Both the position numbers and the translations under genes were made by a program. Of a DNA stretch of 25,773 nucleotides, positions 6,379 to 14,415 are shown piece by piece (the stretch's first letter is position 1; every line of letters starts with the position of its first letter). This DNA comes from a virus. The notes beneath the pieces were generated by a model. That model was not told the origin of the DNA. It was given only the letters and a program-made list of their open reading frames with translations, and ran no database searches. Location: positions 1-25,773 of the IMG/VR virus record IMGVR_UViG_3300025168_000586. One strand, written 5' to 3'.

Positions 6379-6834
6379 TCACTTTTTAAATATTAATAAA
6401 ATAGTAGTGAGGATAACACCAAAAGCAATAAACGCTGCTGTAAAGGCAACGCCAAGCTGTTTAGCAAAAGCAATGTTTTTGCGCCTGCGGATCAACGCTA
6501 ACCTTATTTGCTTTTCATGCTCTAACCGAGACTCTTCGACCCTGTTCATAATTTCTTTGTAGTCTGCACCCAAGCCCGCCATCAACATCTGATCTTTTAA
6601 GGTTTGATTAAAATGTGAGAGTTGTCGTTTGGCTAGGGTCAGCTGCATGCTGTCTTTCACGCTCAATTTGCCGACATGCTTCGTTTCAACATCTTGAACA
6701 GCTTCGTTAGCGGTGGCGTAGCGACCCATCACCGAAGATATGTCCGTGGCGTGACCGCCTGCTTCTTTTAAGGTGCCTATTGCATCATTTAAACCCTTAA
6801 CTAGAGAGACTACCGTAGCGATTTCCGCGAGCAT
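6379..6834 (-). CDS. C-terminally membrane-anchored helical phage protein (151 aa)
   Basis: The chain is mostly helical. An N-terminal segment (MLAEIATVVSLVKGLNDAIG) resembles the start of a family of small phage proteins of unknown role that begin this way. The middle (about 55-118) is long and charged, likely coiled coil, and ends in a basic stretch (RRRKN). Residues about 125-148 form a single hydrophobic span followed by KK. The topology is therefore a cytoplasmic or virion-internal helix with a tail anchor. It starts by a TAATG overlap with the 327-residue gene and is followed by another small membrane protein. A lysis-related (holin or spanin-like) or ejection-related role is possible; neither is proven. 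Confidence 0.75.
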   Translation of the reverse strand: MLAEIATVVSLVKGLNDAIGTLKEAGGHATDISSVMGRYATANEAVQDVETKHVGKLSVKDSMQLTLAKRQLSHFNQTLKDQMLMAGLGADYKEIMNRVEESRLEHEKQIRLALIRRRKNIAFAKQLGVAFTAAFIAFGVILTTILLIFKK

Positions 6835-7817
6835 TAGAAAGCCGAGGGTAACGAGGCTATACCGCCAACTGACGATTGGGGACGGAAGTTAGACATCATC
6901 GCACTCGAACTGTTACCGATAGAATCCGGACCAGCGTTCCTATACATCATCTCATCACCCCCGAACAAGGGTTGTGCTGAACCGTCCTGTTTGCCGTAAC
7001 CAAAACTTTCTTCGGCGCCAAAATGCGCACGTTCAGCCTGATCTACAAGGTCTACAAATTCGGTCACTTTCGCCTGCATATTTTGCTGCGCCGGACCGGT
7101 ATACGTTTGGTTTAAATAATTACCGTAAACCTTTAAAGGTGAAGACTGCAACTGAGTCATTTGCTGACCAAAATGTTGCTGCATATTTTGAAATATTCCG
7201 CCTATACCACTCATACCACCCATACCACCCATGGGGCTTGAGCCTTGCCTGTGTTCCGCGATTATTTCCGACATGGGTTGCCCTTGTTGTGCAGGCAAGA
7301 CCGATGTACCCATTTGGGGTTTCATAGGGTTTGCGTAAGGTGATGAAATTACTCCACCGGCCTCCATTTGTTGTACGGGGTAAGAAATATGACCCCCTTC
7401 TGATCGCCTTTCCACGTCGTCTCCTTCAGAATGGCCCGGACCACCGCCACCGGGTCCACGTTCTGGACCGTCTTGGTTTCCGCCAATTGTTTCTATAGTT
7501 TCACCACTGCCAAATATTCCGGCAAGACCGCTCATTCCTGCAATACCGGATGTTCCACCACTAGTCTGACCGCTATATCCACCAAAACTAAAGGCGGGGA
7601 CCGTGGACCCTGTTCCGCGGCCCACGTAACCAAACCGTATAGCATCTCTTGACGCTGCGTCAGCCGCGGCCCGCGAGTCTGATTTCTTTTGAAGTCGCGC
7701 AGCAAACGCATCGTAACTTGCTTGGTCATAATTGTACTTTTCGGGGTTTTCTAACCGGTCTTGTTCGTTGCTAGTTAAGTAACTATTCCGACCACCGTAT
7801 TCCTCAAAAATACTCAT
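6834..7817 (-). CDS. Gly/Met/Gln-rich putative virion protein (327 aa)
   Basis: The N-terminus is charged and aromatic. Residues about 65-130 and 190-212 are Gly/Ser/Met-rich low complexity, and the C-terminal 80 residues are Gln/Ser-rich. A GGHISYPVQQMEAGG segment at 141-155 matches the paired-GG element seen in the neighbouring 933- and 590-residue proteins. No enzyme motif is visible. Position immediately after the giant internal protein and TAATG overlaps on both sides argue for a minor virion or assembly component made together with them. A flexible, disordered protein is expected from the composition. The function is unknown. Confidence 0.8.
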   Translation of the reverse strand: MSIFEEYGGRNSYLTSNEQDRLENPEKYNYDQASYDAFAARLQKKSDSRAAADAASRDAIRFGYVGRGTGSTVPAFSFGGYSGQTSGGTSGIAGMSGLAGIFGSGETIETIGGNQDGPERGPGGGGPGHSEGDDVERRSEGGHISYPVQQMEAGGVISSPYANPMKPQMGTSVLPAQQGQPMSEIIAEHRQGSSPMGGMGGMSGIGGIFQNMQQHFGQQMTQLQSSPLKVYGNYLNQTYTGPAQQNMQAKVTEFVDLVDQAERAHFGAEESFGYGKQDGSAQPLFGGDEMMYRNAGPDSIGNSSSAMMSNFRPQSSVGGIASLPSAF

Positions 7818-10800
7818 TACGCTTGTCCCATCAAGCTACCGATGCCGAGAAGTTCTCGGTCTTCTGGGAATAAGGCTGCAAACTTAGTCCGATCTACAGG
7901 CCCTGAACCCTGTGATACCGATTGAACGGCGGCAGGTTGTTGTTGGACCGGACCAAGTGCAGGTCCACTGTTCGGAGTGGGAGTCTGAACAGGTGGATTG
8001 ATGGCCCCTTGTGGGTTATTTGGGGGCAAATTTTGCGGAAGATTCATAGGCCGAGATTCTTGTTCCGGCAAAGTGTACTCTTCTTCAGTTACAGGGCGTA
8101 CTCCTAACGGTATACGTCTTCCCGTTTGTCGGGCTAAAGGTTCAAATGCTTTTTCTATTACAGACATGGCATTGTCGCGTTGTTTCTTGTCGTTAATCTC
8201 TTTCATCATTGCTGCAAGCAACTTAGGGTTAGAGAACATCTCTGTCATTACTTTTAAACGCTGAGTCTCAGGACCGCGAAGCAAGACACGTTGTGCCAGA
8301 TCAGAACCCGTTTGTTCCGCAATAAGACCTCCGCTCATTTGCGGCATATTCAAGAATTTTTTCAATTGCTGTTGTCCAAATGCACCAAACGTAGCACCCC
8401 CAATACGGAGGTACATTAATTTGGCCATGCTTGGGTTTTTAAACAACACGTTTTCAAAGTTGTTAGTAGCAAAGGCTTCTTCTACACCACGTAACGTCTT
8501 AACAGCTTTCTGAACCTCGTTCATTTCGGCTTCTGTGGCAAGTCCTTTATTAATCATAAAGTCTTTCATGGAAAACTTGGTATTAGGGTTCACGCCGTCC
8601 AGTTGCCCAAAGATAGATTTCTGGAAGGAGTCGCCATTTGGCAATCCTGCGGTATTGTTTGCTTTACGCAAAGCATTATTAAAAATAGCGGATTTCAAAC
8701 CTTCTAAAGCTTGTTCACGTTTGTATTCACCACCTTTGTAATTGGCTTCATCGACCATTTGATAAAGCTTATTGAGGGCTATGGTGGGTCGTGGAGACGC
8801 AAGTGCTGTTGCCACTGCTTTTCCGGGGTCTTCAAACTCCAATACACTTTGGAAGGCTCGTGTAGCGTACAAACGATCAATTTGCTCTGGGCTAAAACCT
8901 CTTTCTTGAGCTTTAGTGGGGCTCATATCCAGAGACACGTCGTCTAACATGTTGTCGAAAGCTCTTTGTGCCGATTGAGCGTCGGTTAAATCGACTTCTA
9001 GATCGTTTATCAAAGCAAACAATTCTTTAGTACCGGGTTGCTTTTTAAAGGTTTCTAGCTTGTTAGCGTTTACAACAAACGTTTCAATCATTTCACCCGG
9101 TTTAGCGGGATTTGGTTTAGATTTCTTATCCATCACTTTACGTAAAGAATCACGCAATGCGGCGCTCATCAGCTCATCAGCCGTCATTATTTGTGCTTCA
9201 GCTTCACTTATCCCGCCTTCATCCACTAGGAAACGACCGGCTGCTTTTATCTGTTCAAAACGTTTAGCCGTGCTTAGATTGCCGCCACGGAAGGCCGCAT
9301 CAAGCAGGTTTTGTGGGTCTAAAACCAGACCCCTGTTTCGGTCTGTTGCCGTTAGATCGCTTAAAAAACTACGTGTAAACACATTGTTTTTAGCAAAGGT
9401 ATATGCGCGAGCCGCATTGTACGCATCGGAGGCTCCGTCTTTTTGTCCGGTCAAATCCCTGAGTAAAGCGTCGTTAATTTTGTCCAGTTTACCCGCATTA
9501 ATTGTATCGCCGTTTTTTCTAAAAGTTGACGCACGAGCAAGTAACCCTGAACGCATTTCAAAAAACTTTTGTGCAGTAGCGGGATTACGTCCGGTTCCGT
9601 TTTGGAAGTAATCACGCAAGTCATCAATGTCTTTTTGGTAACCCGATAAAGCAGAGCTAAGATCGCCTTGCTGACCTTTTGATGCAAAATTAAGCCCGCC
9701 TTCTCTTGAGGGACGATCCAACAACTGCAAAACGTTAGGTTGCTGTATCTCAAGGCCATTTTTAGCGTAAAACTGCGTAAGTGGATAACTCCCCACTTCT
9801 TTCCAAAGTCTGCCCTCTCTTACCTTACTAAGGTCAATCTGGTTCTTTAACACGTCATACAGTTTTTGCGATAAATCAACGCGTTCTGACGCACCTGTCA
9901 CGTCTCCGCCAACCACCTTGGATGCCGATTCCATTAACTTGGTTACGGAGGAATCTACGCCGTCCATAATGTTTTGTTCGTACAAACCTTGTTGAACACG
10001 TGCCGCATGAGCCAAAGCAAGGGGGTCACCTGTAGCCGCCAAAGCTCGAATCGCGGCAACAGCACCTGCTTGGAGTTCTTCTCTACCCCTTCCCGTAGCT
10101 GCCGCCAAGTCTGTACTGGTTTTAGCTAATTCGTTTTGAATGGTTTGTAGTGTAGGCGAAAAATCTAAACCTGAAACTTTTGCTAAATCCGCAACAGTGA
10201 GGTTTATATCGTTTCCGTCTGCGTCCTTTCTAACCACTTCGGCTTCTTTGCCAAGTGCTTCAATAAAGGCTGTTAATCTTTCATCAGCCATTACGTCTTC
10301 ACCTGTTTCGGCACTTTTCTTTACAGCGTATTCTTCGGATTTTTGTATAGCTTGTAAAATTCTATCTGCGCTGTCTTTTTTCAAAGACTCGGTTAATATC
10401 CCGTCTTTTGTTTCGTCGGTCGCGTTTCCATAAAACGTTCGCAGAGTTCTAAACAAACTTCTTGCCGCGTCTGGTGCAGAATCTAAAGCAAGTTGCGCCG
10501 GAATAGGTATCACTAGTGACCCTAAAAGCTCATATCCCAAACGAGTGCTGTCGTCATACGGTGCTAAATCTTGAGCCAAATAAGCCCCCGTGCCCGCACC
10601 AACACTTGAAAGGCCCTCTGCGCCTAAAAACTTTTTAGGGTTTTCTCTAGCAAATTTCATTGAGCGGTCAATACCGCTCTCAATACCGCCTACTATTCTA
10701 GAGCCTACCGGACCTTTTCTTGGGTCAAAAGCGTAACCTGCCGGGTTGAACTTCGCAATGCCTATGTTCACCCCTAAAGCGCCACCAAACATAGGACCGC

Positions 10801-11614
10801 TTTCAGAGGCGGTTGCTCGGGCCTTTGAAGCGCTTTCAAATAATTTTGCCGTTGCTTTTTCGCTTAAACCGGCGTTTCTTGCGGCAAGCTGAAAAGCCTC
10901 GTCAGCTATGTCGGTAAACTTACCGTTCGACACCTGTTTGAAATTTTCTAAAAATTCAAGGGCGCCTGTTTTGGCTTTAGGTATACCGGTTGCTAGTTTC
11001 CAAGGCGATGACAACATGGACAAAGCAAACATAGCTGTTTCACCAAAATTAGCCGAAGGCTGTAATGAAGGTATTACGGGAGCTTTTTCACCAATAATGG
11101 CATCTTCCGCTTGTCCCGCGCCTATTGCACCAAGAATAGCGCCACCAACACCACCAACACCGAAAACAATGCCTTTTGCCGCTAAACCCGGCAAACCTAC
11201 CGGAGGAATTGCAGCAGCAATAGGTGTTGCGGCGGCAACCCCTGCTTTAAAACCTAATCCGCCGCCAACGGTTTCTGGAACTATTCTTGCTGCTGAATGT
11301 CCGGCAGCTCTGAGCCCTGAAAACCCTTCTTTTTCTGGATCATACTTACCGTAATCATCGACGTTAGTAAAAATAGTTAGTACTTCTTCAGGCGTAATAT
11401 TACGTTGTTCTGGAGCAATACCTTTGTAACGGTCTAACTTGTCTAAAATAGGGTGTGTGCCGTTACCTAAACTTTCCATGGTTAAAGGTGCGTCTAGCTC
11501 TAACTCTTCGTTAGCTATAGATAACACTCCTTGCACGGTTTGATCTAAACCTTGCGTTTGCATCAGGTTTTTAAACTGAGGAGCGGTTAACTTAACTAAG
11601 GCTTCGTCAGACAT
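7817..11614 (-). CDS. Giant internal/ejection-type virion protein (1265 aa)
   Basis: No peptidase or polymerase motif is visible. After a soluble N-terminal 110 residues comes a long Gly/Ala/Val-rich hydrophobic stretch (about 114-168), able to form membrane-inserting helices. About 700 residues of mainly helical charged sequence follow, then a Pro/Gln-rich tail from about 1165, ending with a folded-looking peptide RTKFAALFPEDRELLGIG. The LFPxD ending is one I associate with internal virion proteins of podovirus-like phages. Size, hydrophobic patch and place among large tail-end genes parallel the T7 gp15/gp16 ejection proteins, which cross the host envelope during DNA injection. That parallel is by layout and not by detected homology. 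It is preceded by a strong AGGAGGG ribosome site and joined to both neighbours by TAATG. Confidence 0.82.
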   Translation of the reverse strand: MSDEALVKLTAPQFKNLMQTQGLDQTVQGVLSIANEELELDAPLTMESLGNGTHPILDKLDRYKGIAPEQRNITPEEVLTIFTNVDDYGKYDPEKEGFSGLRAAGHSAARIVPETVGGGLGFKAGVAAATPIAAAIPPVGLPGLAAKGIVFGVGGVGGAILGAIGAGQAEDAIIGEKAPVIPSLQPSANFGETAMFALSMLSSPWKLATGIPKAKTGALEFLENFKQVSNGKFTDIADEAFQLAARNAGLSEKATAKLFESASKARATASESGPMFGGALGVNIGIAKFNPAGYAFDPRKGPVGSRIVGGIESGIDRSMKFARENPKKFLGAEGLSSVGAGTGAYLAQDLAPYDDSTRLGYELLGSLVIPIPAQLALDSAPDAARSLFRTLRTFYGNATDETKDGILTESLKKDSADRILQAIQKSEEYAVKKSAETGEDVMADERLTAFIEALGKEAEVVRKDADGNDINLTVADLAKVSGLDFSPTLQTIQNELAKTSTDLAAATGRGREELQAGAVAAIRALAATGDPLALAHAARVQQGLYEQNIMDGVDSSVTKLMESASKVVGGDVTGASERVDLSQKLYDVLKNQIDLSKVREGRLWKEVGSYPLTQFYAKNGLEIQQPNVLQLLDRPSREGGLNFASKGQQGDLSSALSGYQKDIDDLRDYFQNGTGRNPATAQKFFEMRSGLLARASTFRKNGDTINAGKLDKINDALLRDLTGQKDGASDAYNAARAYTFAKNNVFTRSFLSDLTATDRNRGLVLDPQNLLDAAFRGGNLSTAKRFEQIKAAGRFLVDEGGISEAEAQIMTADELMSAALRDSLRKVMDKKSKPNPAKPGEMIETFVVNANKLETFKKQPGTKELFALINDLEVDLTDAQSAQRAFDNMLDDVSLDMSPTKAQERGFSPEQIDRLYATRAFQSVLEFEDPGKAVATALASPRPTIALNKLYQMVDEANYKGGEYKREQALEGLKSAIFNNALRKANNTAGLPNGDSFQKSIFGQLDGVNPNTKFSMKDFMINKGLATEAEMNEVQKAVKTLRGVEEAFATNNFENVLFKNPSMAKLMYLRIGGATFGAFGQQQLKKFLNMPQMSGGLIAEQTGSDLAQRVLLRGPETQRLKVMTEMFSNPKLLAAMMKEINDKKQRDNAMSVIEKAFEPLARQTGRRIPLGVRPVTEEEYTLPEQESRPMNLPQNLPPNNPQGAINPPVQTPTPNSGPALGPVQQQPAAVQSVSQGSGPVDRTKFAALFPEDRELLGIGSLMGQA

Positions 11615-14415
11615 TATTCGCCCTCCTTATTTTGTTTACGCATCAGTATTATTTGATTATGAACGTTTTCGGTGCTTTGATCGTTTTCGGTTTCGGCGCT
11701 TCTAACAATGGGCTCGAACTCAAATCCTTTTTGAAAAGCTAATACGTCGTTGTAAAGTACTTTTATGCGGTTCATTTCTTGTCGCATTTGCGTAATTTGT
11801 TTTTCGGTATATTCGCCGGTGTTACCACCATATTCTGGAATAACGGCGGCACCTTGCATAAGCGACCGCTCTAACGAAGCGGCTATAGTTTCAAGTGAGG
11901 CTTGCGCGTCGGCATCCGTCTTGTTTAAAAGTCCGCCCGGACGAATATTCTTTGTTTCTTTTTCCAGTAGTTCTTGAACAAATTTAAGTATTCGACCGCC
12001 TTGGTCACCAGAGGTATTGTATTGCAGCAAATCATTTGCCAACGCCTCTAAGCTAGTCTGGGCCCTCGCGATACTTTTTGCTCTAGGGGTCGCGTCACCT
12101 CCAAACAATTCAGCAGAGCCCTCACTAATAATTTTGCCAACAGACGGCACAACTCTTGATATACCCACAACTTCTCGATAATTTGCCTTCGGATCAAACA
12201 AGGCAGAGGGAGTGCTTTGCCACACCTCCGAATCTCTGTTTACAGTGCCGTCGGGGTTCATAATCTCAGAGGCTGCATTCATCAAAGTAAGCGGTGCCTC
12301 TGGTAAGTCGCCACCGGCATCAGTAAGTTGAGTACCTGTTATTTGCGTAAACAACTCCGGGTTCCCTTGTCGGATATTTTCCAAAATAGCCGGAGCTAAT
12401 TTACCGGAAGAGCCTTTAACGTATTTACCTACAGCAGGGTCCCACACATCTTTAGCGGAGGTGTAGTCCAGTATAGCTTGCTCATACAGTGCTGTTTCGT
12501 CGCCTAAGTCACCGGTAGCATACTGAGACATGCGCTCTGGGTTAGTTAGATAAGTCAATTCGTCTGTTTTAGACTTACTACCAACTTTTGTTGCGTTAGC
12601 TACAAGTCGCTCAATGCTCAACATGCCTAGCTTGTAAGCTTCGTCCAGAGCTTGCGCTCTTTCAGTAATATCGAGCTGAGTATCTTTCTGATCCGCGCCG
12701 CGTGTTGCGAGAGCCTCGTCAAACGCACGGTTTGTCTTAGAAATTGCTCTGTCAATTTCTGATTGTTCCGAAGTAAACTCTTGCATTTCTTCTTGCATAA
12801 GTTTGCGGAAAGTTTGGTCATTAAGTTGCAGTTTTTCTTTTTCGACACGTGAAAGCGCGTTTTCCGCCGCTGTAAACACGTTCTGATGATCTTGGTTTTC
12901 ACGTTCAATAGCACCACGATGACTGGTAAGAGCAACGTTTTGCTCGTGACCACGGTCCATTTTGGAAATATCATTGATATGCAAGAGGCCGTCGCGCTCA
13001 AGTGTGTTCTCAAAATTGATCTGACTTTCACCAATTTTCAATTCACTACCAAGACGCATGTTTTCCTGCTCAAGCATGTTTCGAAGATTGATACCTTCTT
13101 TGGTATTGTCAAACTCAAGTGCAATAATGGCACGTTGGTTAGCAAATTGCTGCTCTCTAACAGAGTCTTGATAACCTTGCGTGTCTAAACGTTCTGCCGT
13201 TGTAAAGTCAAACCGGTCGTTTTGCATTGTGCGTTGGAAAGTGTTGTTGATCTGAGACAATTCCTGTTGCAATTGACCACGTAGTGTAATGTCAGCTTGA
13301 CTTTGTGAGCCTTGCAGTCTTTGCAGTAAATCTTGTGCTTCAATCTTTCGATCAGCCAACCGCATTTGGAAGTTTTGATTAGATTCGTTTTCTTGTTGGT
13401 TAAATGCAAAAGTCTTGTCCAATTTAAGCATGTCTTGCGCTCTATCTAAGGCGCTTTCGTTAGACTTCCATTTCTGTTCTGCGGCCATAGCGGCATTATC
13501 AGCGTCTACTTTAAGTTCGAACGCTAACTGATTCTCAGCAGCGCCCAACGCAGACAGGTTCAAAGCTCTTTTCTCTTTCTTTTGACCTTGTTTAAACTTC
13601 TGCAATTCACCGGCACGGGCACTGATGTTGCCAAGTACCGGCTGAAAAGACTCCGCCAACCTTTCGGCAGGACTCATGTTGCGGTCACCCGCTGTAGCAA
13701 ACCCTAAAGCACCTTGTGCTACATCAAAAAGCATTTGAGCTTTTGTCATATTTTGTTGGTCAGCAAACTCAGCGTCTTGATCTGCCATACCGAGGATGTC
13801 GCCATATACGGATTGTTTATCTTGATATATTTCTCCAAGGCGGGGGTCGCCTCCCGCTCGCATATATGCCACAGGCCCGCCTTGGTTAAAATTTACAGGA
13901 GCAGGACCTCCGGGGCCTTGCATTGGCGCTTCGGGAGCGCCCATATTAACCGTAGACATAATCCCTTCGGCCATCGCACCTTCTATCGGAGCATTCATCT
14001 CTTGAGCAGCTAATCCGCCAATACCTTGATCTACCTCTGCCATCTGCATTACAGGCTGAAGTAGCGTTAACACCGATTCAGGTGTCGCTTGTGAGTCTTC
14101 GGGACCTACCACCTGCGACAGTTCTTGATATCGTTGCTCAATAGGTGCGCTGTCGCCGCGAATACCGTTAATTACGGTTTCGTAATCTTGCGCATTTTCT
14201 AAGTTGTCCAGTTGTCCCGCATATTGGGTCAACATGCCTTCCATCATTGCAGGGTCAATACCCTGCTGCATTGCGCCTTGCGCAGCCTGATTAATATCCA
14301 CCGAATTCGGATCAACCGGAGGCAAACCGGGAGCCGTTACTTGTGGTCCGGGAGCCGCGGGCATTGCTGCGCCGCCATTAGCAAACATTTGCCGACCCAT
14401 TACTTCTCTATTCAT
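11614..14415 (-). CDS. Coiled-coil internal virion protein with N-terminal GG motifs (933 aa)
   Basis: The N-terminal 190 residues are Pro/Gly/Met/Gln-rich and include FANGG (11-15) and NFNQGGPVAYMRAGG (175-189). Residues about 190-620 are long charged helices rich in Gln, Glu, Asn and Leu, with few prolines, probable extended coiled coil. The C-terminal 300 residues look globular. I recognise no catalytic motif. Together with the 590-, 1112- and 1265-residue proteins it forms the block of large proteins between tail genes and operon end where podovirus-like phages keep internal or ejected proteins; that role is inferred. The start overlaps the upstream stop as TAATG, and a GGGG ribosome-site-like run lies 8 bases ahead. 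Confidence 0.82.
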   Translation of the reverse strand: MNREVMGRQMFANGGAAMPAAPGPQVTAPGLPPVDPNSVDINQAAQGAMQQGIDPAMMEGMLTQYAGQLDNLENAQDYETVINGIRGDSAPIEQRYQELSQVVGPEDSQATPESVLTLLQPVMQMAEVDQGIGGLAAQEMNAPIEGAMAEGIMSTVNMGAPEAPMQGPGGPAPVNFNQGGPVAYMRAGGDPRLGEIYQDKQSVYGDILGMADQDAEFADQQNMTKAQMLFDVAQGALGFATAGDRNMSPAERLAESFQPVLGNISARAGELQKFKQGQKKEKRALNLSALGAAENQLAFELKVDADNAAMAAEQKWKSNESALDRAQDMLKLDKTFAFNQQENESNQNFQMRLADRKIEAQDLLQRLQGSQSQADITLRGQLQQELSQINNTFQRTMQNDRFDFTTAERLDTQGYQDSVREQQFANQRAIIALEFDNTKEGINLRNMLEQENMRLGSELKIGESQINFENTLERDGLLHINDISKMDRGHEQNVALTSHRGAIERENQDHQNVFTAAENALSRVEKEKLQLNDQTFRKLMQEEMQEFTSEQSEIDRAISKTNRAFDEALATRGADQKDTQLDITERAQALDEAYKLGMLSIERLVANATKVGSKSKTDELTYLTNPERMSQYATGDLGDETALYEQAILDYTSAKDVWDPAVGKYVKGSSGKLAPAILENIRQGNPELFTQITGTQLTDAGGDLPEAPLTLMNAASEIMNPDGTVNRDSEVWQSTPSALFDPKANYREVVGISRVVPSVGKIISEGSAELFGGDATPRAKSIARAQTSLEALANDLLQYNTSGDQGGRILKFVQELLEKETKNIRPGGLLNKTDADAQASLETIAASLERSLMQGAAVIPEYGGNTGEYTEKQITQMRQEMNRIKVLYNDVLAFQKGFEFEPIVRSAETENDQSTENVHNQIILMRKQNKEGE

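Noticed and set aside
9060-9611. Plus-strand 183-codon frame opposite the 1265-residue gene
   Set aside because: It is antisense to an uninterrupted long gene in a same-strand operon; the product has no recognisable domain and no ribosome site was found.
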